Notes: generated by a model not told the origin, from the sequence alone. A stretch of DNA of 64,000 nucleotides from Girardinichthys multiradiatus (GCF_021462225.1 NC_061797.1:41806147-41870146), one strand, 5' to 3'; numbered from the stretch's first letter, positions 47,339-58,425 are shown. Translations and numbers: made by a program.

Positions 47339-48664
47339 ATGCAGACTGTGGAAGAACCACAGTGCTGGTATTATTGGACCTTAGTGCAGCATTCAACACT
47401 GTTGATCACTCCATTTTATTAGAGCGCCTGGAAAACTGGGTCAGCCTTTCTGGTACAGCACTCAACTGGTTTAAATCCTACTTGAAGGACAGGGACTTTT
47501 TTGTGTCAGTAGGTAACTTTACATCAGAGAGCACAAAAATCACATGTGGCGTTCCCCAAGGGTCCATCTTAGGGCCCCTCCTATTCAATATCTACATGCT
47601 CCCCCTAACTCAGATTTAAATAAACAACAACATAAGTTATCATAACTATGCAGACGACACACAGCTATACGTTAACATGTCACCAGGTGACTATGAACCC
47701 ATTCAAGCGCTGGGTAAATTTTAGAAGAAATCAATGCATGGATGGGCCTACATTTTCTTCAGCTGAATCAAAACAAAACTGAAGTAATAATCTTTGGACC
47801 AAAGGGATAGCGTTTAAAAATTAGCACACAGCTTCAGTTACTGCAGCCAGAAACCACCAGTCAGGCTTGAAACCTGGGTGTAGTGATGGCTTCAGACCTG
47901 AACCTTCAGAGGCACATAAAGGTAGTAACTAGGTCGGCATTCTATCAACTAAAGAACATCTCCAGGATTAAAGGACTGTCTCAGCAGGACCTTAAAAAAC
48001 TAATTAATGCGTTCATATTTAGTAGAATTGATTACTGCAAAGGTGTCTTCACAGGTCTGCCTAAACAGTTGATCAGACAGCTGCAGTTGATCCAGAACGC
48101 TGCTGCCCACGTCCTCACTAGAACTAAGAAAGTGGAGCACATCACCCCGGTTCTAAAGTCCCTACACTGACTCCCTGTAGCTCAGAGAATAGACTTTAAA
48201 ATACTTATGTTAGTTTATAAATCACTGAATGGCCTTACATTAAAATATATTGAAGATTTGTTGTCATTGTATCAATCTTTCAGACCACTCAGGTCTTCTG
48301 GTTCAAGTCTACTCTGCATCCCCAGAACCAGAACAGAACATAGAGAAACAGCATTCAGTTCTTATGCTCCACTAATCTGGAGCAAACGTCCAGAAAACTG
48401 TAAAAATTATGAATTACTGAGTTCTCTAAAATCAAGGTTGAAAACCAATGTGTTTAAAGTTGCTTTTGATTGTTGTATTTATACTAATAACTGAAACATC
48501 ATTAATTTCAGTCTGTAGTCCAACCTTTCTTTCCTTTACTTTCCTTTATCATGCAAATGCAATTTAAAACAAATGCCACAGCAATGCACATTTTTTCATC
48601 ATGTGAGGCACTTTGAATTGTCTTGTTAAAATGTGCAATACAAATACACTTGCTTTGCCTTTAT

Positions 48665-48955
48665 TAGTAGGTTAAATTACTGCTACAGCATCTTTACAGG
48701 TCTCTGTAAAAAAAAATCAATCACGCAGTTGCAGCTCATCCAAAATGCTGCTGCCAGAGTCCTAACCAAAACCATTAAAATTAAAATTCTGCTAATAAAG
48801 CACTAAATGGTCTTGGACTAAAATACATTTCTGACTTACTTGTCAAATATGAGCTATGCAGACCCCTCAGGTCTTCAGATATATCTATACTTAGTGTTCC
48901 CAGGATCAGAACTAAACAAGCTGATGATACTATTTTGTTCATTAAGAAGCAATAA
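48665..48955 (+). mobile_element. Second L2-type 3' fragment
   Basis: Directly after the first LINE end, plus-strand frames again show the L2 RT C-terminal order: 'cagctcatccaaaatgctgc' near 48732 and 'aagcactaaatggtcttgg' near 48799. A stretch encoding KYELCRPLRSSD follows near 48845. The first 60 bp still include part of the upstream region. This is a separate, more decayed insertion, or a duplication. Confidence 0.65.
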
Positions 48956-49660
48956 ATGTAAAACAACTGCTATGCTGCTTCAGTGATATCCTCTAGGAAC
49001 AATCAAGCAATCTGGTAATTCTGCTCAATAGGTCCCCAGTGCTATGTCACTTACCCCATATCATTGGAGTGAGTTTTTCATACAACCGATTTATAATACA
49101 CAGAAACAACTGTTCATATCCAAACCTAAAAAATATATATGTATTTACTTGTTAGGCTTTTACTGATTTTAATTTGTTTGACAATAGTAAAAATAAGTGA
49201 ATCATCATCTTTTAATGTAGTGCCAGTTGTTAATCTTACAGGTTAAGATACAAACCTTCCTGTATTGACTATAAATGGCTGTTCTGAGATCAGTGCTGAT
49301 ATCTTATGCCTTTAACATTCTCTTCACAAAGATCTTGATAAAACTGACCAACAAAATCTCCCAAACTTTGTGTTTTGGAAAGTGCTTAACCTTTCAGATG
49401 ATGAAATACTTCCCTGTAATTTAGCATCATCAGCAGCTAGATTGTTGTTATTTTGTAAATTCCTATAAAGCAAAAGGGTTGGCTCTGTTTTTGCACATGC
49501 TAGTTTAGATGACATAAGAAATATAATTTCATAATATTTTATGTATTTCTGCTAATATGAAATAGCACTTGCAGTAATTTAAAACCTACTAAGCATTAGA
49601 CTATCTCTTACTTGGTTATTTCATAAACAAGTGAATTAACAAGACAGGAGCCAGACGCAT
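48956..49660. other. Non-coding stretch
   Basis: No gene or repeat recognised between LINE fragments. Confidence 0.4.
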
Positions 49661-49670
49661 GAGCAGCATT

Positions 49671-49865
49671 GATGAGCAGCACTGCTCCTGTCAGGAAGAG
49701 GACTATGTATACAGAGTGGTAGATGTACCAGGGCATATGTGGTCTTCACACATAGACACTGTTCGAAAGAAGGCACAGCAGAGACTGTACTTCCTGAGGC
49801 AACTCAAGAAGTTCAACCTTCCACAGGAGCTGCTGGTCATCTTCTACACTGCCATCATTCAATCT
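49671..49865 (+). mobile_element. LINE RT C-terminal fragment
   Basis: The plus frame encodes WSSHIDTVRKKAQQRLYFLR and continues with LPQELLVIFYTAIIQS. This is the region after the RT core in several fish non-LTR families, including Rex1-like elements (compare KKGQSRLYFLRKLRSFG in the minus-strand Rex1 fragment at 54.3-54.9 kb). It is cut off by the Tc1 fragment that begins at 49866. Confidence 0.7.
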
Positions 49866-50152
49866 GACCAAGTATTGAGTGCATAACTGTACATGATTAT
49901 TTGAAGGTTGATGTTTTTGTATTAAAAACACTTCTTTTCTTGGTCGGATGAAATATGCTAATTTTGTGAGATAGGAATTTTGGGTTTTCATGAGCTGTAT
50001 GCCAAAATCATCCATATTAAGACAATAAAAGACCTGAAATATTTCAGTTAGTGTGCAATGAATCTAAAATATATGAATGTTAAATTTTCATCATGACATT
50101 ATGGAAAATAATGAACTTTATCACAATATGCTAATATTTTGGGAAGGACCTG
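49866..50152 (+). mobile_element. Terminal fragment of the 200-bp-TIR Tc1-like family
   Basis: It is the reverse complement of the left end of the element at 32618-34173 (about 32618-32905), including the full terminal inverted repeat that ends 'gggaaggacctg' followed by TA. The other end is absent, so it is either a deletion product or a one-ended remnant. Confidence 0.88.
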
Positions 50153-50342
50153 TATTTATGAATCCCAAAGATTTGCAAGCTCGTAAATAGAACATTGACA
50201 AGTTTGATATGATGTCATTCCCAGATACAAGTTCTGATTTCCAAGAGTAATGAAGCCTAATACAATATCCTTTAATGCTGCAATGTATTCAAATGTTCTA
50301 CTATCAAACACATAAGTGGGACAGATTAAAATCTTCTGAACA

Positions 50343-50846
50343 TGTTATGATTTGGGGTTGTTTGGTTTTTGGTTTCTGGGTTTTTGTTGGTCTTATTCAC
50401 AGTTCAAGTTTTGAATCATGTTTCTGTTTATTTTCCTGGTCATGCATTAGTTTTGTCGTCTTGTTCATGTTTTGTCAAGTTTGGTTTTCGGATCTGGTTT
50501 TGCTTTTGCTTCATGTTTTTCTAGTTTCTGTTCAAGAGTCTCTGTTTTGATCCAGCCACGTTTTGTTCTGTTAATTCGGATCACCTGCACCTATTAATCT
50601 GTCTTGTTTCACCTGGTCACACTCCATAAATACCCACCTGTTCTGTCATTCGGGCGGAACATTTCTCAGATCATGTCTTGTTTTTTGATCATGCCATGCC
50701 TGTCTCGCCTGCCCGTTTGTTGTTTTGTTCCTGCCACCTGCTGAGAGTGAGTTTTGGTTATTAAACCTTTTTCACTTACCATCAGGCTGCCTGCTCGTCT
50801 GCATTCTGGGGTCCTATATCTCGCCTATATCTCGTAAACCATAACA
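50343..50846 (+). repeat. Solo LTR of an LTR retrotransposon
   Basis: The segment starts TGTTATG and ends CATAACA, a short inverted repeat with TG...CA ends. It contains a TATA-like 'ccataaatacccacc' near 50625 and a poly(A)-signal-like 'attaaacc' near 50759. There are no internal genes on either side. The flanking 5-mers (gaaca at 50338-50342 and aaaca at 50847-50851) differ by one base, which fits a target duplication with one mutation. Confidence 0.65.
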
Positions 50847-51052
50847 AAACAGACACAAAAAACTCACACTAAGATACAATATATCTGCTTTCTTAATTGA
50901 CAATCAAAGCATCAATTTATTTTATTACAATCTTTCAGAACAGTATCCTAATTCAAATGACAAAGTTCAAAATATCCTTTGAAATTATGGAAATAACTGG
51001 AATGACTGGAAATTCTGTATTTCCAGTCAAGATAAAGTAAAAATCCTGAATA

Positions 51053-52639
51053 TTAGTCAGATTTTACTTTACGTCTACACACAGACCTCCATAAACACCT
51101 GATAAACATGACAGTAGCCAGAAGCATGAGCAGCAGCGCTCCAGTCAGGAACAGAACTACGTCTACAGAGTGGTACACGAACCAGGACAGTTTGTAGGAC
51201 TGGGCTTTCAGATGAGCAGCACCTTTGTGTCTCATGACAAACTCTATCCAGAAGAGGGCGGTATCTATTGGCTTCATGGGCTGATCTCTGTGCAGTCTGG
51301 AGAGTCTCTGCATGTTCATCCTGTAGGACGGTTCGTTCAGGACTTCCTGCATGGCCTTCAGGAAGTTGTCACCATTTTCCATCATATTCAGTGTAAGAAT
51401 TTTAGCTCCTCCTTTCTCTTGCAAACGGAGCAGATTGTCATACTGGTCAAAAACCAGGGGAAACCCCACAACTGGAACTCCGTGATACAAGGCTTCCTGG
51501 ACGCCGTTTGTTCCTCCATGAGCCACAAATAGTTTGATCTTTGGATGTCCTAAAAGGTCTTTTTGTGGCATCCATTCAACCAGTAAGGTGTTGTTACCAA
51601 GAGTGGACGGTTTGGGGCCTCTATAGCTCCAGATGACTTTCTGTGGCAATTTAGCAAAAGCTGCTGCAATCCCATTGGCCAGGTCCTCTGGAAATTCATT
51701 TACAAATAGTGAGATAGACATGATGATGACTCCATGCTCTCCAGAACTCTGCACAAACTGCTCCAGATGTTCTGGAAGTGGTTTTGCAGGTTTACAGTGG
51801 AACCCTCCCATGTAGACAACATTGGGCATGGTGGGACGAGGGTAGTCAAACACAAAATCAGTTCTCATGAGCCAAATGTCTGCATCTATTTTTAAACGGT
51901 CAAAGTCACAATCAGGTCCAAGATATTTTTCACAAAGTGGCTGGTAGACTTGCTTAGTAATGAATTTGCTTTGAATGTGGTTCATTATATAAAAAATTTT
52001 GTTTTTAACTCTCTGAAAAAAGGTCATTTTATCAGTGTGGCCAGACCCTGTCATAGGAATGTAGGATAATGGTGAAGGAGCGATGGCAAGATGAGCTTCT
52101 TCAGGCATTAACCAGCGAACATTATAAACTAAAGGGAGGTTCATATATTTGGCTAGAATCGCTCCATTACCCCAGCATGGGTCAGTAAGAACCAGATCAA
52201 ACTTGGTCTCATTTAATTTCCTCATCAGCTCTGCATTATCCAGCAGGGCTGGGACAAATGCGCTCAGAGAACTGTGAACTTCAACAATTTTGCTGAGAAT
52301 GCCAAGTGACATGTGGAGAAAACTGGTCAAAGGTAAAGTCCCCCGTTCAAACTTTATGTACTCCGAAAGGAAGTTTTTTAAAAACTCTTCATTTATTAAG
52401 CTTTTTTCCATTGGCACTATGAAAGTCCTGTAATATAGGGAGTTATCCTTGATGTACCAACTTTTGCTGGAACGTGCAACAGTGACATCGTGACCCCTGG
52501 AGTGTAGAGCTTTAAGAAGAATTTCCATGTTAATCCAGTGGCTTCCTTCAGTAGGAAAGACCAAGATGTTGCCACCCTGACAGAAGCTGGGAATGAGGAC
52601 GAGCAGGAGCAACGTCCCACAGCTACAGACTGCCTTCAT
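51053..52639 (-). CDS. ugt5: UDP-glucuronosyltransferase, UGT5-like, single coding exon
   Basis: 528 residues. Signal peptide at residues 1-22 (MKAVCSCGTLLLLVLIPSFC), catalytic His34 in GSHW, catalytic Asp in LTDP (near residue 150), IAPSPLSYIP motif, donor-binding signature starting WMPQKDLLGHPKIKLF with AHGGTNG, and then FDQYDN. Near the C terminus are a membrane span (about 495-518) and a KxKxx ER tail (KVKSD). The frame continues upstream to 52663, but a splice acceptor (CATTTCAG) ends exactly at the ATG at 52639, so the start is well fixed. The donor-loop segment that reads SLGTLIGELP in the neighbour is SISLFVNEFP here, so the usual Leu-Gly after the Ser is lost. It is a tandem paralogue of the gene at 25450-27027. 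It is probably an ER-lumen detoxification enzyme, with uncertain donor use. Confidence 0.92.
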   Translation of the reverse strand: MKAVCSCGTLLLLVLIPSFCQGGNILVFPTEGSHWINMEILLKALHSRGHDVTVARSSKSWYIKDNSLYYRTFIVPMEKSLINEEFLKNFLSEYIKFERGTLPLTSFLHMSLGILSKIVEVHSSLSAFVPALLDNAELMRKLNETKFDLVLTDPCWGNGAILAKYMNLPLVYNVRWLMPEEAHLAIAPSPLSYIPMTGSGHTDKMTFFQRVKNKIFYIMNHIQSKFITKQVYQPLCEKYLGPDCDFDRLKIDADIWLMRTDFVFDYPRPTMPNVVYMGGFHCKPAKPLPEHLEQFVQSSGEHGVIIMSISLFVNEFPEDLANGIAAAFAKLPQKVIWSYRGPKPSTLGNNTLLVEWMPQKDLLGHPKIKLFVAHGGTNGVQEALYHGVPVVGFPLVFDQYDNLLRLQEKGGAKILTLNMMENGDNFLKAMQEVLNEPSYRMNMQRLSRLHRDQPMKPIDTALFWIEFVMRHKGAAHLKAQSYKLSWFVYHSVDVVLFLTGALLLMLLATVMFIRCLWRSVCRRKVKSD

Positions 52640-53730
52640 CTGAAATGGAAGGACATGACACATAAGTTGAGAAAATAATCATTAGTAAATACCTAATTAC
52701 TTTTCCTTTCTTTAAAGCTAAGCTAGGCTTTAAACACGTTCCATGTAATTTAAGACTATTTAATGTAAAGTTCTGGAACACAGCATTTATATTATTAATA
52801 TAAACCAGAATATAACCCAACAGGTCAGCCTTCTCTAAATCTGATCATCTGTTGACGGGAATAAAAAAATGCCAAACGTATTAGTTCAAATGCATGAGCT
52901 GCACATTCTACTTGTCTATTTTTTACTGTTATATGTTTATTTACACAATAGTGAGGATCTGCATGCATTTGCTCAAACAGAATCTCTTAGGTTTAATCAT
53001 AATGTAATTTAGAGTTTGTCATAAATTTTCACTGAACCTAAACTTTTCTATTCGACAAGAAGCCTCCACATGGGGTTTACATGTTGAACTTGATTGGTGG
53101 AGACTTGGAGTGTTCTTTCAAACCGAGCTCCAATGTTCAAATGTATTTCCCTTCCCGATGCGCTTCTACTCATTGTTTTCTGGTTGCATTTTAAGGTTTA
53201 CACGAAGCATTCATGTCAGTTCATACTCTTACCTACAAAACTCCAAAAGGGTGAAAAAATAGTTACGTTTTACAACGTTAATGTCCATAAACTTATCATT
53301 CTTAGTGGTTATCAAAATCAAATCAATTTCCCATCTATCAATAAAATAACAGCTTTCTAAAGATGATGGGAAAAGATGTCATGTCCAAAATGAATTGGTC
53401 TTTTCATGTCATAAATGTATGAAGATATTGCTATAGCAGATGAGTAAGTGTTAATATCTAAGAAGGAAGGTAATTACCACAATCCTTCAAGATAAATAAT
53501 TAACATACACACTATTTGCTGACTGAAAATTAGTTTGACGAAGAGAGGTCTTTTCTTTAAATACATTACCATGAAAAAGTATTTGAACCCAGATTGATTC
53601 TGATTTTTGAGGGTTTTTGTGGAAGCATATAACTGGATTTGACACCACAAGAATCAGTTTGAACACGCGTGGCTCCCTTTGCCTTTAAAGTGAAGTTTAA
53701 TCTGCACATGCTTAGATAGATAAATACTTA
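52640..53730. other. Probable 5' UTR intron of the UGT at 51053-52639
   Basis: This is non-coding DNA between the acceptor at 52640-52641 and a candidate donor at 53731-53730. No recognised repeat, apart from a decayed 'accatgaaaaagtatttgaa' motif (common in fish DNA transposons) near 53569. Confidence 0.4.
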
Positions 53731-53731
53731 C

Positions 53732-53830
53732 GGTTAGTCCTGTTTGTCCAGACCACAAATTAAGTTGTCTTCAGCGTGCTACAGGACAATCCCGATGAAC
53801 GATAAAGATATAAGGACCACACAACCTTTA
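53732..53830 (-). other. Candidate 5' untranslated exon of the UGT gene
   Basis: On minus, a strong donor (ACC|GTAAGTATTT, exon end at 53732) follows about 100 bp of sequence. A TATA-like 'gctttatagaag' lies about 30 bp before its presumed start (near 53855). Its position, about 1.1 kb upstream of the coding exon's acceptor, fits the usual layout of fish UGT genes with a non-coding first exon. The transcription start is inferred. Confidence 0.4.
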
Positions 53831-54232
53831 GCCCAGTCAGTCCTACCACCACTTCTATAAAGCAATAACCTGTGTGTGACAAGTGATAACAAACTGAGTT
53901 ACAACGACGATGCAGTGCCTTTTTAGGGATGTGGAATTAACCAAATCCTACCAAGTTGTTGGATGAAATCAGGTTTAAAATCTTTGCTCTGCTACAATCT
54001 AATCCGTTTAATGATTAGATGAAGCGTGTGCAACCAATGAAAGAAATAACAAGTGAAAACTATAAGGAAGTTCGGGAACTTCCTTATAGGAAATATAAGA
54101 CTTTCGCTGTTGCGACACCTAGTGTTTGAGAAAAGAGATGCAGCAATTATTGCATAATAGAGGCCGTGGTTAACACAGCTGCTGACATTTTAACAGCATT
54201 GCACGCCTAGATTCAGGCAGATTATGTATATT
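53831..54232. other. Upstream spacer / probable UGT promoter region
   Basis: It holds the TATA-like motif noted for the candidate exon and an inverted pair 'aaggaagttcgggaacttcctt' (near 54063-54085, a near-perfect palindrome). Otherwise nothing is recognised. Confidence 0.35.
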
Positions 54233-54925
54233 CAATTCAATTCAATTCAAAAATACTTTATTAATCCCAAAGTGAAATTAAATGTTGTTATAGCTCATAT
54301 TATGAAGGTTTCTTCAAAGAGCCGTTGTAGATGCTGATGGCTGTGGGCAGGAAGGATCTCCTGTAGCGCTCCGTCTTACAGCAGATCTGAAGAAGCCTCT
54401 GACTGAAGACACTCTGTTGTTGTAGGACAGTCTGATGAAGAGGATGCTCAGGGTTCTCCATAATGTTCTTCATTTTATGAAGAATCCGTCTTTCCACAAT
54501 GATCTCCAGAGGTTCCAGAGGAGTCCACAGAACAGAGCCAGCCTTTTTTATCAGCTTGTTGAGCTTTTTTAAGTCCCTGGTTCTGATGCTGCTTTCCCAG
54601 CAGATGATGGTAGAAGAGATCACACTTTCCACAACAGACTTATAGAAGATATGCAGCATCTTGCTGCAAACACCAAAGGACCTAAGCTTCCTCAAGAAGT
54701 ACAGTCTGCTCTGTCCCTTCTTGTAGACGGCTTCACAGTTGCATCTCCACTCTAGTCTGTTGTCCAGGTGAACACCGAGGTATTTATACTCCTCCACCAC
54801 CTCCACTTCTTCTCCCATGATGGAAATAGTTTTTAACTTATTCCTTTTTCTCTTAAAATCTACAATCATCTCCTTTGTTTTAGTCACGTTCAAAATGAGA
54901 TGATTGTTTCCACACCATGCCATAT
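54233..54925 (-). mobile_element. Rex1-type LINE, 5'-truncated
   Basis: On minus, the frame from about 54920 to 54303 encodes the RT C-terminal part: NVTKTKEMIVDF, EYKYLGVHLDNRLEW, SRLYFLRKLRSFG, FYKSVVESV, and the end FLPTAISIYNGSL. The 3' end (plus-strand side) has 'actttattaatcccaaagtg' and a run of (ATTCA) units (54233-54255), as is typical for Rex1. The 5' end is cut in the RT domain. Confidence 0.85.
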
Positions 54926-54929
54926 ACCA

Positions 54930-55330
54930 GGATGACCAAATGTCCCGATTTGTGCGGGATTGTGCCGCATTTTTAACTCCTATTCCGGTGTCCTTTAAAC
55001 AGAAACAATGTCCCGCATTTGACTGGGTCAAATTCTGATAAGTCAAAAAACTATCCGACTGGAGCTTTTCTGAAATGTAAAGCAAGCAGAGATGCAGACA
55101 TCATCACAGAGCCGCATGAGCTGTGAATCAAAACACGCAGCAGCCACGATGCTAGTAAAATAAAACAGAACAAGAAAAGGATTTTCTTGCATAACTTACA
55201 TCAGTTGGCTGTGCAAAATATTATGGAAAGTATGTCACGGAAAAGAAAATGCGGCTACAACAAAGACTGAAACGGTTTATAACTGGGTGAGGCCAGTGAA
55301 AAGTGATCTCTGAGGGATTTTTGAGAGATT
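54930..55330. mobile_element. Possible hAT-type transposon remnant
   Basis: The sequence next to the Rex1 5' end ('gatgaccaaatgtcccgatt' at 54931 and a decayed second 'aatgtcccgcat' near 55006) recalls a known vertebrate repeat end. In plus at about 55205-55250, MESMSRKRKCGYNKD is followed by a stop. This is similar in character to the N-terminus of hAT/ZBED-type transposases. The call is tentative because no terminal repeats or target duplication were found. Confidence 0.3.
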
Positions 55331-55468
55331 ACCAATCTTAAACTTTAAAAGCTTGTAAAGGTTTTTTTTCAAACTGGTGCTATTTCATTGTGCACTAACA
55401 GGCCAAGCAGAGATTGATGAATGTAATGTCAGACCTTTGCCTAAAAAAAAAAAAAAAAAAATGAAAAT

Positions 55469-55499
<31 letters not shown>

Positions 55500-57240
55500 G
55501 GTTAGTAAATCTTTTAAAAACAAAATTTAAACGTTATGTTATTTATCATTTTAATTCATTTACAACTTGAGCAGTCTTGGAAAGGAAAATGACAATGCAA
55601 TTTGGATAATTTATTTCAAATTTTATTTATGAGTCAAAAAAAATGCAGCTTTATTTTGAAAATGAAATAGCATTTCTATTAATCCATTTTAATTTGAATA
55701 TTGGGACACATGTGCTTCCAGATAATCCAAGTCCAAATTATAAAACAATGTAAAATGCACCAATCATTTGGCAGTAGAGTCAGTGCATGTCACTCTGGTC
55801 AAACTAGTAAGTCACATACATCTTCTTCTTTTGTCTGATGGCAGAAAACAGCGTCAAATTAATATGAATACTACCACTGATTGCACTGGAGAATAGAGAA
55901 AAAGATAAAAAATGCATTATGTATGATTGTTTCATAAACTTGTGTACAATAACCTTACTATCCTCCATTCTCTTGTGATGCAATGCATCGTGTAACTTCC
56001 CTTGCCATTGTTTCTAGTCCGTGTCTTTCTTTATGGTATGCGATGCAGTGCATAAAAATGTGGCTTCAACGTGGTGAAACAACTCCTTCTTGTGAAAGAG
56101 CTCCGTTTCCACAGACGCTCATATATTGTCTACCTACAATAAGCTGCCTGACTTAAAACACACCTGACATGCCTTGGCAGAAATTTTGTTTTCATAATAC
56201 TGCTTTCCTCCCGATGTCCCTGTACAGTCTTGAACTTGAGTCAAAATGTTCAGGGAAATCAGAAACGCTCAATACCAATCTCTCCATTTGGCTTTCTGCG
56301 TTTTCCCACAGGTGACCCTGTTTAAATTGACTGCGCGTGTATTTGTCACTGCGCGCCGCAGTCAAAGTTCAACTATCTTCAACTGAGTGCGGTGTGCTCC
56401 GCTTGCGCTTTGCTCGACGCAAGCCATTGAACATAATGAGGTTCAGAACTGTCTGAAAGGCCCAGTATGGGCCCTGGAATGTGTGGACAGTGACACTGAT
56501 GTTCCAGGAGTTACCAATTCATGGCAGGCTTAAGCCTTGATTGTTCATAGGTTCTTCCTGAAAGGTCTATCCAATTTCTTCTTCATCTGAGGGTAACATT
56601 TTGGGTCATATGGTTGGCACAGGTGAGTGCTCTAACAGTGCAACAATCCAAAACACCCATTAAAACTTGTTTTGAAATAGATTATGTAAGTTAACATTAA
56701 ACTGACCTCAAACATATAGAAAATTTGTGGAGTATGGTCCAAAGCATAGTGGCAGGAAACAAAACTGCTCAATTAATTCGTTTAGACATGAAGAAGAGTT
56801 CCAGATATCTGGCCAAAATCTTGCAAAAAGCCTGTGATCAAGGTGGATCTTGCTAAGTAATAACTTAAATTTTTAGTGGGGTGTATTTACATTCATATTT
56901 AATACACTAGAATATAATAGAAAAGTTTATTGATTTCAGTAACTCAGTTCTATAAGTGAAACAGTACAGAATAATAACACAGACTGATGCTTTCAAGCTC
57001 TTTTTTCTGTTAATTCTGCTGATTTTCTGCATTTTTAAAACAGAAATGTCAATGAATTGTGTTTAATACCTGCTTAAAATGTTATTATTTTTAAAATTAT
57101 TCTGACAACGGGTCTCATCAGCATGCAGGTTCCAATTTTTTGACTGAAGACTGTATATGAGATGTTCAGAAAATCCACAATGAATTCAAACTTAAACAGC
57201 TAAATTTACACTGATGCTAATTTTTGTGGAATCATCCCAT
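55331..57240. other. Non-coding stretch with simple repeats
   Basis: It contains a poly-A run (about 55443-55460) and a (TA)n run (about 55474-55499). Around 56440-56830 there are phrases such as 'ccaggagttaccaattcatg' and 'aaaatcttgcaaaaagcctg', but I cannot assign them to a family. No gene was found. Confidence 0.4.
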
Positions 57241-57250
57241 TGTGGAAAAA

Positions 57251-57575
57251 GTTAAAGTTAAAGTTCAAATATATCAATAAAAGTCCAAAATTAATGTGAC
57301 ATTAATAAGTTAAATTTCAAATATATCAATAAAAGTCCAAAATTAATGTGACATTAATAAGTTTAAGTTCAAATATATCAATAAAAGTCCAAAATTAATG
57401 TGACATTAATAAGTTTAAGTTCAAATATATCAATAAAAGCCCAAAATTAATGTGACATATCAATAAAAGTCCAAAATGTATGTGACATTAATAAGTTAAT
57501 GTTCAAATATATCAATAAAAGCCCAAAAGTAATGTGACATATCAATAAAAGTCCAAAATTAATGTGACATTAATG
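57251..57575. repeat. Tandem repeat with ~53-bp units
   Basis: Six or so copies of a unit built on 'ttcaaatatatcaataaaag', 'tccaaaattaatgtgacatt' and 'aataagttaa' occur in tandem. In two later copies the 'aataagtt...ttcaaat' part is lost, which gives shorter units. Copies differ by a few bases each. Confidence 0.92.
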
Positions 57576-57579
57576 CCCA

Positions 57580-58380
57580 TGATAAGTTTCTAACCTGAAC
57601 TGGTTCTGATCACTATAAAAAAGGAAAATGTATGGAAATCTCAATCCAGAAGAGAGAATTTCATTTAAGGATAATGATTTTTTTTTTTTTTTTTTTTAGC
57701 TGTAATCTGTAGTCTACAATTTACTTTCTTGGGTAATGCTCACTGCCACTTCATTGTGATTGTGGTCCACAAACTGGCATCTAATGTGTGAAAAACAATA
57801 TAATGCAAATTGTAACTTCATAATGACTCTATTTTGACATATGTTAAAGATTACTGCTGAATGTTTAAAAACAAATATAATGCCTAATGGTTACCATCAA
57901 TATGATGAGACAAGAGCAGTTTTCATTTTGAGGAACTGTGGTAGATTTGATTAAATATATAACTCTTTCTACCCAATTTTAACTGTTATACTATGTTTAT
58001 AGAAGGAAATCTCTGTTGATTATATATGTGTTTTTTTTTATTATAGTTATATGTTGCTTTTACTCTTTTATTTTCCAATCGGGTTGGAAATAAACTAAAT
58101 CTGAACTACATTAAGAGTGAGTGCACACTTATTTGGCGATCATTAAGCACTACTTGGAAAGAAAAAAGTCAGCAAGCATTGAGAACATTATTGCCACCTA
58201 CCGGCCAATCTTGGTTTTTGCATATTTTTGTTTTATTTCTGCGTTCTCGGGCTAAATATTACAGTTTGGAGGCTACCATCAGTCTTTGTTGTTTAGTAAA
58301 GAATCTATAATTTTACAGATGGATGATTTTAGCTCGACTTGTGAGAGCGTTATTTGCACGGCCTCCGTTTACTCGAAGTT
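57580..58380. other. Non-coding spacer upstream of atp6v0d1
   Basis: It contains a T-run (about 57681-57700) and AT-rich DNA. No gene recognised. The last ~100 bp approach the atp6v0d1 promoter. Confidence 0.4.
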
Positions 58381-58404
58381 GAGCACAAGCAGGTGACGGA
58401 TCAG

Positions 58405-58425
58405 ATGATGGTCACGTGGTCCAGT
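58405..58425 (+). promoter_or_regulatory. CLEAR-like E-box upstream of atp6v0d1
   Basis: The palindromic core CACGTG occurs in 'ggtcacgtggtcc' (58410-58422), a close match to the GTCACGTGAC CLEAR motif bound by TFEB/TFE3. It lies about 80 bp before the start codon. Vertebrate V-ATPase genes are established CLEAR-network targets. A second E-box (CAGCTG) is nearby at about 58426-58431. Confidence 0.5.

Larger units (their letters stand above)
45760..48660 (+). mobile_element. L2-type LINE, 3' part (ORF2 endonuclease and reverse transcriptase, 3' end)
   Basis: The ORF2 endonuclease runs from 45765 (DVMFLTET, then a stop where Trp is expected) to about 46320, with GDFN near 46092. The usual Ser-Asp-His end block reads Ser-His-His (LSHHFSV), so that catalytic Asp is changed. 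The reverse transcriptase starts near 47140 ([17 protein letters not shown]). A frameshift at about 47290-47320 precedes [14 protein letters not shown], where the first catalytic Asp appears as Asn. [16 protein letters not shown] and YADDTQLY (near 47648-47672) follow. The C-terminal region goes to 48494, and the 3' tail has 'aggcactttgaattgtctt' near 48606-48624. It is the downstream half of the element that starts at 37250. Confidence 0.9.

Noticed and set aside
57251..57575. Tandem array considered as a CRISPR-like or centromeric satellite
   Set aside because: Only about six contiguous units with no spacers and a short total length; an ordinary local tandem repeat.
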